A DNA stretch of 43,577 bases from Pontibacter diazotrophicus (GCF_003367245.1 NZ_QRGR01000043.1:1-43577); one strand, 5' to 3'; positions 15,635-25,417 are shown, numbered from the stretch's first letter. Program-made: numbers and translations. The notes: generated by a model not told the origin, from the sequence alone.

Positions 15635-17935
15635 ATGTATTGCTTTAATCGGCGACTAAGTAATTCAGGCAAGCTCCTACTCATAGCTGTATTGCTCCTG
15701 ATTTGTACCCGTTTTTCTGCCCTGGCACAATCCGGCCAGATTAGCGGTGTCATCTACGATATTCATCAAAAACCATTACAGGGAGTGAGCATCTTCCTTC
15801 CAGGCTTAGAAAAAGGAGCCTTATCCAATGAAGAGGGGGCGTTCTCCATGCAGTCTGTTGCTTCCGGAACGCATGAGGTAAGCTTTTCGCTGGTTGGATA
15901 CGAGAAAAAATCCCAGCTTGTAAAAGTAGGGCCACATCAAAAAAAGCACCTGTCTGTTGTCCTTTCGGAGAATATACTGAACCTGCAGGAGTTTGAGGTG
16001 ACAAGCCCGGCGTTACAGGAAACAGGGACAAACAGAATCGATAAGTTAGACCTGCGTCTGCGTCCAGTAAACTCTGCCCAGGATTTACTTAAAAATGTAC
16101 CCGGGCTGTTTATTGGGCAGCATGCCGGTGGAGGCAAAGCGGAGCAACTGTTTCTCAGAGGCTTTGACATTGACCATGGTACAGACTATGCCGTTTTTGT
16201 AGATGAAATGCCTGTAAACATGGTGTCTCATGCACATGGACAGGGATATGCAGACCTTCATTTTGTGATTCCGGAGCTTATAGCGGATGCCTCTTACAAC
16301 AAGGGCCCATACAACACCAGGATGGGTAACATGGCTGTCGCAGGAAACGCCTCCTTCACAACCATGACCAAGCCAGACAGAAGCTTCCTGAAGACAGAGT
16401 ATGGTAGGTTTAACAGCAGCCGCCTATTAACTGTAATTGATTTGATAGGAGAGAAAAAACTCTTCACATCCGGTTTTGAAAGTGCCTATGTAGCGGCAGA
16501 GCACGTTTACACAGATGGTTACTTTGAGAGTCCACAGCATTACCGGAGAACCAACCTTTTCACAAAATATAGTGCTGTTTTAAACAACAGGTCTTTTGTA
16601 AGCTTTTCCTTATCCGGCTTTCACAGCCCCTGGTATGCTTCCGGCCAGATTCCTTTGCGAGAAGTAACAGCAGGAAAGCTCTCCAGGTTTGGTGCCATTG
16701 ACGACACAGAAGGAGGAGCTACCTCCCGCTATAACGTGAATGCCTCCTACACCAGAGACATCGGTTCAGATAAGTCTATCAGGCACAACCTGTATTACAC
16801 TTACAACGAGTTTGATTTATACTCAAACTTCACCTTTTTCCTGAATGACTCAGTGCAGGGAGACCAAATAAGACAAAGAGAAAAGAGGCACATGACGGGG
16901 TATAAGGTAGTCTTCACAAGCACCGGCTCTCTCCTCTCAAAAGCCGCATTATTCGAAGCCGGTGCCGGCATCAGAGCAGACTTTGTTCACAGCGGCTTTG
17001 ATGGAAGTATCAGGAGAAGGGTTCTGTCTACCCGCTCGGATGCTAAAATTGAAGAAGCAAACTACTACAGTTACGTAAATGAAACTATAAAATTATCTGA
17101 GCAACTCACTGTTAATGCCGGTATCAGGACAGATATTTTTAATTACGCAGTTGAAGACAGGGCCGAATCTTCAAACAACGGACAGAATAGAATTCTACGC
17201 ATCAGCCCAAAGCTAAATTTTCAGTACGATGCTTCCCCTAACCTCCAGCTTTACGTGAGAACCGGTGTGGGCATGCACTCTAACCATGCTTTTGTAGCGG
17301 TTAGCAGAATGCCGCAGAATGCTATTCCGAAGGCAGTAGGGGCAGATGTTGGTGCTAATTTTAAAATAGGCCAAAGAGCTGTTGCCAATGCGGCCTTATG
17401 GTCTTTACACTTGCAGGACGAACTGGTTTTTGTTGGAGATGAACTTGTGTATGAGAACAGCGGAGCTTCAGGAAGAATAGGAGTCGATGCTTCCTTAAGG
17501 TACAACATCGCTTCCGGCCTATGGGCCGACCTGGATGTAAATTATAGCCGGGGCAGGCTGCTTGATGAGCCGGAAGGACAAAATTATATTGCGCTGGCTC
17601 CTGTACTGACATCCACCGGAGGCCTAACCTATAAGAGTATCAACAGTTTAAATGGCACGCTGCGCTATCGCTATATGGGTAAAAGAGCTGCAAACGATGA
17701 CAACAGCATGCTGACAGCCCCCTATTTTCTGGTGGATGCCCAACTGAACTATACGAGGCCAAAATACGAATTCGGCTTGTCATTCCTGAATTTACTGAAC
17801 AGTGAATGGCAGGAAGTGGTGTATTGGTCAGGTTCCAGGCTATCTCATGAGGCAGAGCCTGTAAATGATTTTCACTTTACCCCTGGCACTCCTCTGTTTA
17901 TAAAAGCAGCCTTGACTTTCTTTTTTAGAAGATGA
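15635..17935 (+). CDS. TonB-dependent receptor, probable cobalamin/corrinoid importer
   Basis: An outer-membrane β-barrel transporter of about 766 residues. From the ATG at 15635 it has a good signal peptide (basic start, LLLIAVLLLICT core, ALAQ cleavage region). A carboxypeptidase-regulatory-like β-domain follows (ISGVIYDIHQKPLQGVSIFL...), then the plug (~residues 120-230) with RGFDIDHGTDYAVFVDEMPVN and the distinctive HAHGQGYADLHF, then the barrel ending in aromatic residues before RR. The ATG at 15605 would put ten extra residues before the signal peptide and lies in the regulatory hairpin, so I prefer 15635. Corrinoid uptake is inferred from the riboswitch and operon; the plug does not look like classical E. 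coli BtuB. The next gene overlaps it by 4 bases. Confidence 0.9.
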   Translation: MYCFNRRLSNSGKLLLIAVLLLICTRFSALAQSGQISGVIYDIHQKPLQGVSIFLPGLEKGALSNEEGAFSMQSVASGTHEVSFSLVGYEKKSQLVKVGPHQKKHLSVVLSENILNLQEFEVTSPALQETGTNRIDKLDLRLRPVNSAQDLLKNVPGLFIGQHAGGGKAEQLFLRGFDIDHGTDYAVFVDEMPVNMVSHAHGQGYADLHFVIPELIADASYNKGPYNTRMGNMAVAGNASFTTMTKPDRSFLKTEYGRFNSSRLLTVIDLIGEKKLFTSGFESAYVAAEHVYTDGYFESPQHYRRTNLFTKYSAVLNNRSFVSFSLSGFHSPWYASGQIPLREVTAGKLSRFGAIDDTEGGATSRYNVNASYTRDIGSDKSIRHNLYYTYNEFDLYSNFTFFLNDSVQGDQIRQREKRHMTGYKVVFTSTGSLLSKAALFEAGAGIRADFVHSGFDGSIRRRVLSTRSDAKIEEANYYSYVNETIKLSEQLTVNAGIRTDIFNYAVEDRAESSNNGQNRILRISPKLNFQYDASPNLQLYVRTGVGMHSNHAFVAVSRMPQNAIPKAVGADVGANFKIGQRAVANAALWSLHLQDELVFVGDELVYENSGASGRIGVDASLRYNIASGLWADLDVNYSRGRLLDEPEGQNYIALAPVLTSTGGLTYKSINSLNGTLRYRYMGKRAANDDNSMLTAPYFLVDAQLNYTRPKYEFGLSFLNLLNSEWQEVVYWSGSRLSHEAEPVNDFHFTPGTPLFIKAALTFFFRR

Positions 17936-18792
17936 AATTGACCATTAGTATACTTGGCTGCGGCTGGTTGGGCTTGCCTTTAGGTAACTATTTGAGCCAA
18001 AGGGGGCACATGGTAAAAGGCTCTGTTATTTCAAAACAAATGTTTCCAGCGCTGGAGCAAGCTGGAATAAGCCCCTCGTTCCTTTTGCTGTCTCCCGATC
18101 TTGCAGGGGAGAATACAGAAAGCTTCTTTTCATGCGATGTGCTGATCGTGAATTTCCCTCCTGAAAGAAGGGCAGACATTGAGGAATACCTCCCTGCTCA
18201 GATTCAGTCTCTTATAGAACACCTGCATAAAAACAGGGTGCGCAAAGTACTCTTTGTGAGCTCTACCTCTGTATATCCTGACCTAAACCGGGAGGTGTTT
18301 GAGCATGAAGGCATGATACCAGCAAAAGGTAGTGGAAGAGCACTCAAAGCAGTAGAAGACATTCTGCTGGAACAAAAGAATTTTGCCACCACTGTCCTCC
18401 GTTTTGGTGGATTGGTGGGATATGACAGGTTACCGGGCAAGTACCTTGCCTCCAAGAAAGATGTGTCGAATGCTGATGTTCCCGTTAATCTGATACACCG
18501 GGACGATTGTATCGAGATCATCTATCAAATCATCACACAGGGCATATGGGGTGAGGTGTTTAACGCCTGTGCAGACGAACATCCTCTTAGGAGCGACTAT
18601 TACCTTCACGCTGCCCTTCAGGAAGGTCTTGAGGCACCTGTTTTTAGCAACCATGGTACAAGCACTTACAAGATTGTAAACTCAGAGAAGCTAAAACTCA
18701 GCTTAGGTTACACCTTTAAATACCCGGACCCTATCAAAATGCTGATGAATGATGTAACTTGTGAAAAGGAACTGCAGCAAAACCCTGTGTAA
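17932..18792 (+). CDS. Extended SDR / NAD-dependent epimerase-like protein
   Basis: A Rossmann-fold protein of 286 residues starting ISILGCGWLGLPLGNYL, a GxGxxG dinucleotide-binding loop at ~8-13. VLFVSSTSVYPD (~105-116) is the usual extended-SDR active-site strand. The normal YxxxK pair is not seen: residues ~131-143 read PAKGSGRALKAVE, with glycine or arginine where tyrosine is expected. That places it with atypical SDRs such as the YeeZ group and makes classical SDR catalysis doubtful. It overlaps the TonB receptor by 4 bases (ATGA), so it is under the riboswitch. No step of the known B12 pathway needs such an enzyme, so its role here is open. Confidence 0.75.
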   Translation: MKLTISILGCGWLGLPLGNYLSQRGHMVKGSVISKQMFPALEQAGISPSFLLLSPDLAGENTESFFSCDVLIVNFPPERRADIEEYLPAQIQSLIEHLHKNRVRKVLFVSSTSVYPDLNREVFEHEGMIPAKGSGRALKAVEDILLEQKNFATTVLRFGGLVGYDRLPGKYLASKKDVSNADVPVNLIHRDDCIEIIYQIITQGIWGEVFNACADEHPLRSDYYLHAALQEGLEAPVFSNHGTSTYKIVNSEKLKLSLGYTFKYPDPIKMLMNDVTCEKELQQNPV

Positions 18793-18961
18793 AAGGACCG
18801 GAATACCTGTCTCCCCGGTAGATAACTAAGAGCAAAATGCTTGATTCATGTTTAGAAAAGATGTGGAAGAAAGCTAGCCTGCCAATACAGTAAAACGGGA
18901 GGATAACTGAACAAAGGAGTGGCAAAGCAAGGGATGAAGCATTAACCATAGCAACAGCTTG

Positions 18962-19552
18962 ATGAAAATATATACACGTAAAGGCGACAAAGGAACCACC
19001 GGAGTTTTTGGAGGCAAAAGGGAGGACAAGGATTCAGCACGCATCGAGTGTAACGGTGCGCTGGATGAAGCCAACTCCACCATTGGTTTGTTAAGAGCAA
19101 AGCTAAATCCAGAACATGAATGGCAGCCGAACTTACACCGCATTCAGAAGGACCTGATGGATATGATGTCGCACCTGGCTCGTCCATCAGACTCGAACAA
19201 GGAAAATCCTAACCCCAAACCTGTGGATGGGGCTGAATTCTGCGAGCAATGGCTGGATGAGCTGGAAGAGAGCATCAGTTCTCCCTCTGATTATTTCCTG
19301 CTTCCCGGAGGCAATGAGATTTCAGCCCTCTGCCATGTATGCAGAACGCAGATCCGCAGGGGCGAACGCCGGTTGGTTGCACTAATGAAGGAAGATCCGA
19401 TCTGCGTGGAAGAATATATCATAGCCTACGTCAATCGCCTGTCAGATCTGTTCTTTACCCTGGCAAGAGCCGAGATGGACAAAGCCGGAGTGGCAGAAGA
19501 AAAGTGGCAGCTGTTTTTATATAAAAGAAAAAAGAAACCATCAGCAGAATAG
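18962..19552 (+). CDS. pduO: PduO-type corrinoid adenosyltransferase
   Basis: ATP:cob(I)alamin adenosyltransferases of the PduO type form the Co-C bond of adenosylcobalamin or adenosylcorrinoid precursors. The 196-residue protein has the N-terminal ATP-binding IYTRKGDKGTTGVFGG, the helix-bundle motif ALDEANSTIGLLRA (~35-48), and the signature CRTQIRRGERRLVAL followed by YVNRLSDLFFTLAR. The start is the ATG at 18962, since TTGATG puts a spurious TTG ahead of it. It is the only adenosyltransferase in the window, so it probably serves both de novo synthesis and salvage. A 169-base gap separates it from the upstream gene; I see no terminator or second riboswitch there. Confidence 0.93.
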   Translation: MKIYTRKGDKGTTGVFGGKREDKDSARIECNGALDEANSTIGLLRAKLNPEHEWQPNLHRIQKDLMDMMSHLARPSDSNKENPNPKPVDGAEFCEQWLDELEESISSPSDYFLLPGGNEISALCHVCRTQIRRGERRLVALMKEDPICVEEYIIAYVNRLSDLFFTLARAEMDKAGVAEEKWQLFLYKRKKKPSAE

Positions 19553-19555
19553 GGT

Positions 19556-20251
19556 TTGCATAAAATACATGGAATTTCATTAGGCCCGGGGGATCCGGAG
19601 CTCATCACGATAAAGGGTCTAAGGATACTTAAAGAGTCGGATGTTATTTTCTATCCCGGCTCCCTTCTTTCGGATGGCAGGAAAGAGAGTTATGTGCTTC
19701 CGATCCTGAAGCATTATGGATTAGAAGAATCAAGACTACAGGGCTTTTTTCTGAAGATGTCTACAAACAGATCTAAAGCGGAAGAAACTTACACAGAGAC
19801 AGCCTTGGAAGTTTTCAAAGCGTTTCAGCAGGGAAAGAAAATAAGCATCGTTTGCGAGGGGGACCTTAGCTTTTATGCTTCATTTTCTTACTTACTGGAG
19901 AAGTTGCATCGATATAGCATGCCAGTAGAACTGGTTCCGGGCATTAATTCTTTTTCTCTGGGAGCTGCCAAACATCAGGTTCCCTTATGCCTGCAGAATC
20001 AGAAGGTAACTATTCTGCCGCGCGAAGAAAGTATTGAAAGTATTGAGCAGGCCCTGCAGCATCATGACACGCTTATTCTGATGAAGATACGGTCAGGATG
20101 GAACAGCCTTCGAGAACACTTGCTAAACAAAAACTGGAGCTACTACTACTGTGAGCGACTGGGTACAGAAAAGGAATTTATCACTTCAGATATCTCAGCA
20201 CTACAGGATAGGGAAATTCCTTATTTCTCCTTATTAATTATCAAAAGATGA
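19556..20251 (+). CDS. cobI: Precorrin-2 C20-methyltransferase
   Basis: CobI/CbiL transfers a methyl group from SAM to C20 of (cobalt-)precorrin-2. The 231-residue protein has the tetrapyrrole-methylase fold: GISLGPGDPELITIKGLRIL at the start, then EGDLSFYASFSYLLEKL in the position of the GDP motif, then VPGINSFSLGAA. The strand order matches CbiL/CobI rather than CobM or CobJ. The start seems to be TTG at 19556, because no ATG or GTG in frame precedes the glycine-rich motif. It begins 3 bases after the adenosyltransferase stop and overlaps cobJ by 4 bases. Confidence 0.92.
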   Translation: MHKIHGISLGPGDPELITIKGLRILKESDVIFYPGSLLSDGRKESYVLPILKHYGLEESRLQGFFLKMSTNRSKAEETYTETALEVFKAFQQGKKISIVCEGDLSFYASFSYLLEKLHRYSMPVELVPGINSFSLGAAKHQVPLCLQNQKVTILPREESIESIEQALQHHDTLILMKIRSGWNSLREHLLNKNWSYYYCERLGTEKEFITSDISALQDREIPYFSLLIIKR

Positions 20252-21642
20252 TTCAGGTTGTTGGGCTTGGCCCCGGAAGAACTGATTATTTACTGCCGAT
20301 AGCCAGAAAGGCCATAGAAGAGGCTGAGGTTATCATAGGGTATCATTATTACTTCCAGTTTATAGAAGACTATATACAGGAAGGTACAGAATGTATTGGC
20401 AAAGAACTGAGCGAGGAAGAGACAAGAGCCGACATTGCCATTGAGAAAGCTCTTGAAGGTAACAGAGTGGTGGTGATTGGGTCTGGTGACGCGGGCATCT
20501 ATGCCATGGCCTCCATTGTATATGAGAAAGTGGCCCAATCTGAGGACGATATCGAGGTGGAAACCATACCGGGTATTTCTGCTTTTGTTGCAGCGGGAAG
20601 TAAGTTAGGTGCTGTATTGGGTCACGATTTCTGCTGTATATCCCTTTCTGATCTGATGACCCCCTGGAAGACGATCCAAAAGCGCATTGAGGCAGCAGCC
20701 TGGGGAGATTTTGTGACCTCTATCTACAACCCCAAAAGCAAAAAAAGGTATTGGCAGATAAATAAGCTGAAGTCCGTTTTCCTGGAGCACCGCAACCCCA
20801 AAACCCCTGTTGCCATCTGCAAGCAGTTAGGCAGAGCGGAAGAGAATATCACACTCACCACACTGGCTGACCTTGATATTGAATTGATCGACATGTTCAG
20901 CCTGGTAGTGATCGGCAACAGCCAGACGTTCAGGCATAAAAATAACCTGATCACGCCAAGGGGCTACCTGAACAGGAAGCCCCATACCGGCAGTGAGATA
21001 CAGCAGGCCAGTTTTCAGGAAATCCTGGCACAGCTGGAGGTAAACAAATACCCACAGGACTTTCTATGGGCCGCTGTTCGCTGCATACACACGTCCGGTG
21101 ATTTCGATTATATCCATCACCTGACTACATCTGCGAACGCTATAGCAGGCTGGCACGAGTACCTGCTCGGAGGAGGCACTATTGTGACAGATGTCACCAT
21201 GGTACAGGCAGGTATCACCAAAGCTTTTACAAGTAAATATGGGAATAAGGTGGTATGCCTGCTTAATGACGAGGAAACACTGGCGCTGGCCGAGAGAGAA
21301 AATCTGACACGTTCGCAGGCTGGAATAAAACTGGCTGCGCAGCGACACCCGGGGGCACTCTTTGTGATTGGCAATGCGCCTACCGCTTTGATAGAGATCG
21401 CAGATCAGACTAAAGAAGGCACCATAAAGCCAGCCGGTATTGTGGGTGCTCCGGTAGGCTTTGTGAATGTAGTGGAGTCTAAGGAGCGCTTAAAACTTCT
21501 ATCTACTCCCTATGCTCTCATTGAGGGGCAGCGCGGGGGCAGCAATTTCGCAGCGGCCATTGTGAATGCCGCCTTCACGCTAAATGAAGCAAAAGCTTAC
21601 GTTGGGGAAGTGATTCAAACTGAGAAACAGGAGGCTTCATGA
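20248..21642 (+). CDS. cobJ-cbiC: Fused precorrin-3B C17-methyltransferase / precorrin-8X methylmutase
   Basis: Two domains in 464 residues. Residues 1-~235 are a CobJ/CbiH methylase (VVGLGPGRTDYLLPIA, SGDAGIYAMAS, TIPGISAFVAAGSKLGA, SIYNPKSKKR), which contracts the ring while methylating C17. Residues ~255-455 are a CobH/CbiC mutase that moves the methyl from C11 to C12. Its candidate catalytic His281 lies in RCIHTSGDFD, and GAPVGFVNVVESKERL is the standard C-terminal motif. The N-terminal domain lacks the extra iron-sulfur extension of some CobJ/CbiH. The fusion links two non-consecutive steps. It overlaps neighbours by 4 bases on both sides. Confidence 0.93.
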   Translation: MIQVVGLGPGRTDYLLPIARKAIEEAEVIIGYHYYFQFIEDYIQEGTECIGKELSEEETRADIAIEKALEGNRVVVIGSGDAGIYAMASIVYEKVAQSEDDIEVETIPGISAFVAAGSKLGAVLGHDFCCISLSDLMTPWKTIQKRIEAAAWGDFVTSIYNPKSKKRYWQINKLKSVFLEHRNPKTPVAICKQLGRAEENITLTTLADLDIELIDMFSLVVIGNSQTFRHKNNLITPRGYLNRKPHTGSEIQQASFQEILAQLEVNKYPQDFLWAAVRCIHTSGDFDYIHHLTTSANAIAGWHEYLLGGGTIVTDVTMVQAGITKAFTSKYGNKVVCLLNDEETLALAERENLTRSQAGIKLAAQRHPGALFVIGNAPTALIEIADQTKEGTIKPAGIVGAPVGFVNVVESKERLKLLSTPYALIEGQRGGSNFAAAIVNAAFTLNEAKAYVGEVIQTEKQEAS

Positions 21643-22823
21643 ACTTCCATGTGATAGGTATAGGTAACAGAGAGTTTAGTTTATCTCAACACCTACAGGA
21701 CCTGATATCTAAAGGCACCCTCTTTAGCGGAGGGGAGCGCCATCATGCCTTAGTCAAGCATTTATTGCCGGCAGAGCACCAGTGGATTATGATAAAAGCG
21801 CCTCTGGAAGCCGTGTTCGAAAGCTATGTAAAAGCCAGGCAACCTGTTGTGGTGTTTGCTTCCGGAGATCCTTTTTTTTATGGCTTCTCCAACACATTAC
21901 GAAACAAATTCCCGGCAGCAAGCATTCAAACTTATCCTTACTTTAACTCTATTCAGTTACTGGCTAGCCGTGCTAGCATTAGCAGTAATGATCTCAGAAC
22001 GGTAAGTGTACACGGAAGGTCCTGGCATGCTCTGGATGAGGCTGTGCTGAAGCAGGATGCTCTAATCGGTGTTTTAACGGATCAAGCACACTCCCCTGCC
22101 GCTATCGCAGAGAGGATGCTAGGCTATGGGTACTCTAACTATACTATGTATGTGGGGGAAGACCTGGAAGGGGAACAGGAGCTGGTACGGCATTTGCCAT
22201 TAGAGCATGCTGCCCGGGAAGCATTCCATATTTTGAATTGTGTGATTTTAAAAAAGGAGATACATCGGATGATTCCTTTTGGAATTCCGGATCACCTTTT
22301 TGAGGGGCTGGAGGGACGCCCAAACATGATCACAAAAATGCCTGTCCGGCTCTGCTCCCTCCATGCACTGGAACTTGACAACAAAAACGTATTGTGGGAC
22401 ATTGGCTTTTGTACAGGCTCTTTAAGCATTGAGGCAAAAATAAGATTTCCTCATCTTGCCGTACACGCCTTCGAGAAAAGAACAGAGTGCCTGCAAATAA
22501 TGAAGCAAAACCAGCATAAACTTGGAGCCATGGGAATAACATCTTACATCGGTGACATTTTTGAGGAAGATCTATCACAACCTGCTGCACCTGATGCAGT
22601 TTTTGTGGGAGGGCACGGAGGCAGATTAGAAGAGCTGTTACAGAAGTTAAACAACTATGTAGTACCAGGCGGTAACATAGTCATTAACGCTGTACAGGAA
22701 AGCTCTGTCAGCGAATTTACAGCAACAGCAAAAACCCTCGGCTGGAAATTAGAAGAACCATTGAAATTAAAGGTAAACTCGCACAACGATATTACCATTA
22801 TGAAGGCGGTAAAACACACCTGA
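21639..22823 (+). CDS. cobL: Precorrin-6Y C5,15-methyltransferase (decarboxylating), CbiE-CbiT fusion
   Basis: CobL methylates C5 and C15 and decarboxylates the C12 acetate. The N-terminal half (~1-200) is the CbiE methylase: FHVIGIGNREFSL at the start and ASGDPFFYGFSNTL in the middle. The C-terminal half (~220-394) is the CbiT class I SAM methyltransferase, with its glycine-rich loop LWDIGFCTGSLSIEA around Asp254 and VFVGGHGGRLEEL further on. The loop reads GFCTGS instead of the usual GAGTGS, a change worth noting though the rest is intact. A gap of 3 bases separates it from cbiG-cbiF. Confidence 0.94.
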   Translation: MNFHVIGIGNREFSLSQHLQDLISKGTLFSGGERHHALVKHLLPAEHQWIMIKAPLEAVFESYVKARQPVVVFASGDPFFYGFSNTLRNKFPAASIQTYPYFNSIQLLASRASISSNDLRTVSVHGRSWHALDEAVLKQDALIGVLTDQAHSPAAIAERMLGYGYSNYTMYVGEDLEGEQELVRHLPLEHAAREAFHILNCVILKKEIHRMIPFGIPDHLFEGLEGRPNMITKMPVRLCSLHALELDNKNVLWDIGFCTGSLSIEAKIRFPHLAVHAFEKRTECLQIMKQNQHKLGAMGITSYIGDIFEEDLSQPAAPDAVFVGGHGGRLEELLQKLNNYVVPGGNIVINAVQESSVSEFTATAKTLGWKLEEPLKLKVNSHNDITIMKAVKHT

Positions 22824-22826
22824 AAA

Positions 22827-24683
22827 ATGTCAGAGATACAGAAAGTAGCCATTGTGGCCTTTACAGATAATGGTTTATCTATTGGTAGAACCATTCAGAA
22901 AGAATTTTACCGTAGTAAGTTATTTACGACCCGGGAAACGGAGTTTACAAAAGATATTCTCAAAATCGGGAATGTAGCTGATTTATTGGAAAAGAAATTC
23001 CATACCTACGATACATGGATCTTTGTGGGTGCCCTTGGCATCTGCGTACGCAGCATTGCCCCCTTTATTCAGGATAAAAAGTCAGACCCGGCAGTTGTAA
23101 ACATGGATGAGCAAGGAAAATTTGCACAAGCTGTGTTGAGCGGCCATGTAGGCGGAGCAAATGCCGTGGCAGAAAAGTTAAGCCGTATCTTTCAGGCACA
23201 AGCTGTTATCACCACGGCCAGTGATCTGCAGAACATTTGGGCGCTGGACTTATTGGCAGAGAAGTTTAACTGGACAGCAGTTTCAGATTTTCCTCTCAAC
23301 CAGCTTATCTCGCTTTTTATAAATAATAGGCCTACAGCACTTGTGCTAAAGGTAAAAGTTGCCGGCACTGCCTATCTTGAGAAAACCAAACCTCATTTTG
23401 TAGACATTTATTATAACCTGCAGGATGTGGTTCAGGACAGCTATGAACTTATCATTTATGTTGGCTATGAGTTGCTTGCTACCACTGTTCCGAATCTTTC
23501 TTTTCACCCTAGATGCCTTGTGGTGGGCAGCGGTTGCTCGAAAGAGATTGAACCTGCGCTTTTTGAGGAGGCCTTACTGCTGCACCTGAAACAAGAGGGT
23601 ATCTCTTATCAAAGCATTGCGGCGTTGGCTTCAGTTGATATAAAGCGAGAGGAGAAAGCTTATCTGGCAGTAGCGGAGAAGTACGGGTGGGAATTCAACA
23701 CCTTCACTACCGAAGAACTGAGCCAGGTACATCTGGCGAATCCTTCAGCTGTGGTACTAGATAAAATCGGAATTGAAGGAGTGTCTGAGAGTGCTGCGGC
23801 ATTACAGGCAAAAAACCCTTTCTGGCTGATTGAGAAAACCAAAGCAGAAGTCTCTTCCGGCAAGAAGTTCACCTATGCCATCAGCCTTATAAACAAGTTT
23901 GAGCGTAAAGGGCAGATTGCCATTGTGGGTGCAGGACCCGGAGCACCGGAATACATTACGCTGCAGGGAAAAGAACTCTTGGAAACGGCAGACTGTATTT
24001 TGTATGCAGGTAGCCTTGTACCTGAAGAACTCACACATTTCGCTAAGCCAGGTGCCCTTGTCCGAAATTCAGCTTCAATGACACTGGAAGAGCAAATTGA
24101 AATCATTGATGAATTTTATGAGCAGGGTAAATTAATAGTAAGACTTCATTCTGGAGATCCTGCCATTTATGGGGCCATACAGGAGCAAATGACCCTGTTT
24201 GACGAAAAGAACTATGATTACTTTATTGTTCCTGGCATTTCCTCTTTCCAGGCTGCGGCCGCTTACCTTAAATCAGAGTTTACTGTACCTGAGGTAGCAC
24301 AAACCATCATTCTCACCCGCGGGGAAGGCAACACACCTATGCCGGAACATGAGAAGATTGAGGACATGGCTAAACTTCGCGCTACGATGTGCATTTTCCT
24401 AAGCGCAGGGATAGCGAAAAAGGTAGAAGGCCAACTGCTGCAACACTACCCGGAAGACACCCCTCTTGCTGTCCTGTACAGGGTCAGTTGGAAAGACGAA
24501 AAAGTATGGACAGGTAAATTGAGTGAGCTTAGCAGCATCATCGACCAGAACAAGTTAACCAGAACGGTTCTGATTATAGTGGGTGAAGCGGTAGGTGCAC
24601 GCAAGAACCGTTCCTGGCTTTATGGTGATAACTGGTATCATATCTTCCGGAAGAAAGGAAAATCAATGGTAGCTGGAAAATGA
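22827..24683 (+). CDS. cbiG-cobM: Fused cobalt-precorrin-5A hydrolase / precorrin-4 C11-methyltransferase
   Basis: The 618-residue protein joins CbiG and CobM/CbiF. CbiG (~1-345) has WIFVGALGICVRSIAPFI and LSGHVGGANAVAEKL in its N-terminal and middle parts, and a C-terminal section with VVGSGCSKEIE. It opens the δ-lactone and releases the C2 unit as acetaldehyde in the anaerobic route. CobM (~366-618) has IAIVGAGPGAPEYITLQG, YAGSLVPEELT, HSGDPAIYGAIQEQM and VPGISSFQAAAA. It methylates C11, the step just before CbiG acts, so the fusion joins consecutive reactions. The CbiG domain is one of the markers of the anaerobic pathway here. It overlaps cobK by 4 bases. Confidence 0.94.
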   Translation: MSEIQKVAIVAFTDNGLSIGRTIQKEFYRSKLFTTRETEFTKDILKIGNVADLLEKKFHTYDTWIFVGALGICVRSIAPFIQDKKSDPAVVNMDEQGKFAQAVLSGHVGGANAVAEKLSRIFQAQAVITTASDLQNIWALDLLAEKFNWTAVSDFPLNQLISLFINNRPTALVLKVKVAGTAYLEKTKPHFVDIYYNLQDVVQDSYELIIYVGYELLATTVPNLSFHPRCLVVGSGCSKEIEPALFEEALLLHLKQEGISYQSIAALASVDIKREEKAYLAVAEKYGWEFNTFTTEELSQVHLANPSAVVLDKIGIEGVSESAAALQAKNPFWLIEKTKAEVSSGKKFTYAISLINKFERKGQIAIVGAGPGAPEYITLQGKELLETADCILYAGSLVPEELTHFAKPGALVRNSASMTLEEQIEIIDEFYEQGKLIVRLHSGDPAIYGAIQEQMTLFDEKNYDYFIVPGISSFQAAAAYLKSEFTVPEVAQTIILTRGEGNTPMPEHEKIEDMAKLRATMCIFLSAGIAKKVEGQLLQHYPEDTPLAVLYRVSWKDEKVWTGKLSELSSIIDQNKLTRTVLIIVGEAVGARKNRSWLYGDNWYHIFRKKGKSMVAGK

Positions 24684-25417
24684 TTCTGCTCTTAGGTGGT
24701 ACAACAGAGGCGAAAGAGGTTGCCTGCTGCCTCGAAGCAGCAGGCATGCCTTATATCTACTCTACCAGAACGGAAGTTAAGTTTGAAGGTAAAGGAGTAT
24801 CCCGGTTTGGTGCCCTTAACAAGGAAGGCTTAGAGTGCTTTTGTTTTACCAACCGGATTTCCTGCATCATCAATGCCTGCCACCCTTTTGCGCATGAACT
24901 GCACCATACTGTTGCCGCTGCTTCTCTGAATATCCCCAAAATCCGCTATGAAAGAGGATTTCCGGAAAGAGCACAGCATGAGCTGGTCCATTATATAAAA
25001 GATTATTCAGAGGCTCTAGCATGGACAGAAAACAGTGGCTTCACCTCTATGCTGGCCCTAAGTGGCGTACAGTCTATACCCCACCTGAGAAGCTTCTGGC
25101 AAAAGCATCGCTGCTGGTTCAGAATACTGGACAGGCAGTATTCAAAGGATTTTGCCAGCCGCCACAGTTTCCCTGCCGACTATTTACTTTTTGGTCTGCC
25201 GCAGGAAAAAGAGGAAGAAGTCACGCTCTTCCAGAAGCTTAACCCGGATTTGATCCTGACAAAGGAAAGTGGTTTGAATGGTAAGCTCGATTCCAAGATA
25301 GAGGCAGCCATCGCCTGTCATATTCCCATTCTGGTTATAGAGAAGCCCGAACTTCCCCGGGCTTACAAGCTTGTACACAGCCAGCAGGAATTACTTCACT
25401 TGTTCCAACATGAGTGA
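24680..25417 (+). CDS. cobK: Precorrin-6A reductase
   Basis: CobK/CbiJ reduces (cobalt-)precorrin-6A to 6B with NAD(P)H. The 245-residue protein starts MILLLGGTTEAKEVACCLE, the family N-terminal strand-loop. It has NACHPFAHELHHTVAAAS (~66-83), close to the conserved DATHPFA segment, and IRYERGFPE (~90-98), close to YxRPxW. ILTKESGLNGKLDSKIEAA is the second-domain motif (TKxSG..g...K). The order of motifs and length are normal. It overlaps cbiD by 8 bases. Confidence 0.92.
   Translation: MILLLGGTTEAKEVACCLEAAGMPYIYSTRTEVKFEGKGVSRFGALNKEGLECFCFTNRISCIINACHPFAHELHHTVAAASLNIPKIRYERGFPERAQHELVHYIKDYSEALAWTENSGFTSMLALSGVQSIPHLRSFWQKHRCWFRILDRQYSKDFASRHSFPADYLLFGLPQEKEEEVTLFQKLNPDLILTKESGLNGKLDSKIEAAIACHIPILVIEKPELPRAYKLVHSQQELLHLFQHE

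Noticed and set aside
18793..18961. Possible third riboswitch between the SDR-like and pduO genes
   Set aside because: The gap contains a CCTGCC-like string but no complete B12 box and no CCGGTGTGA core.
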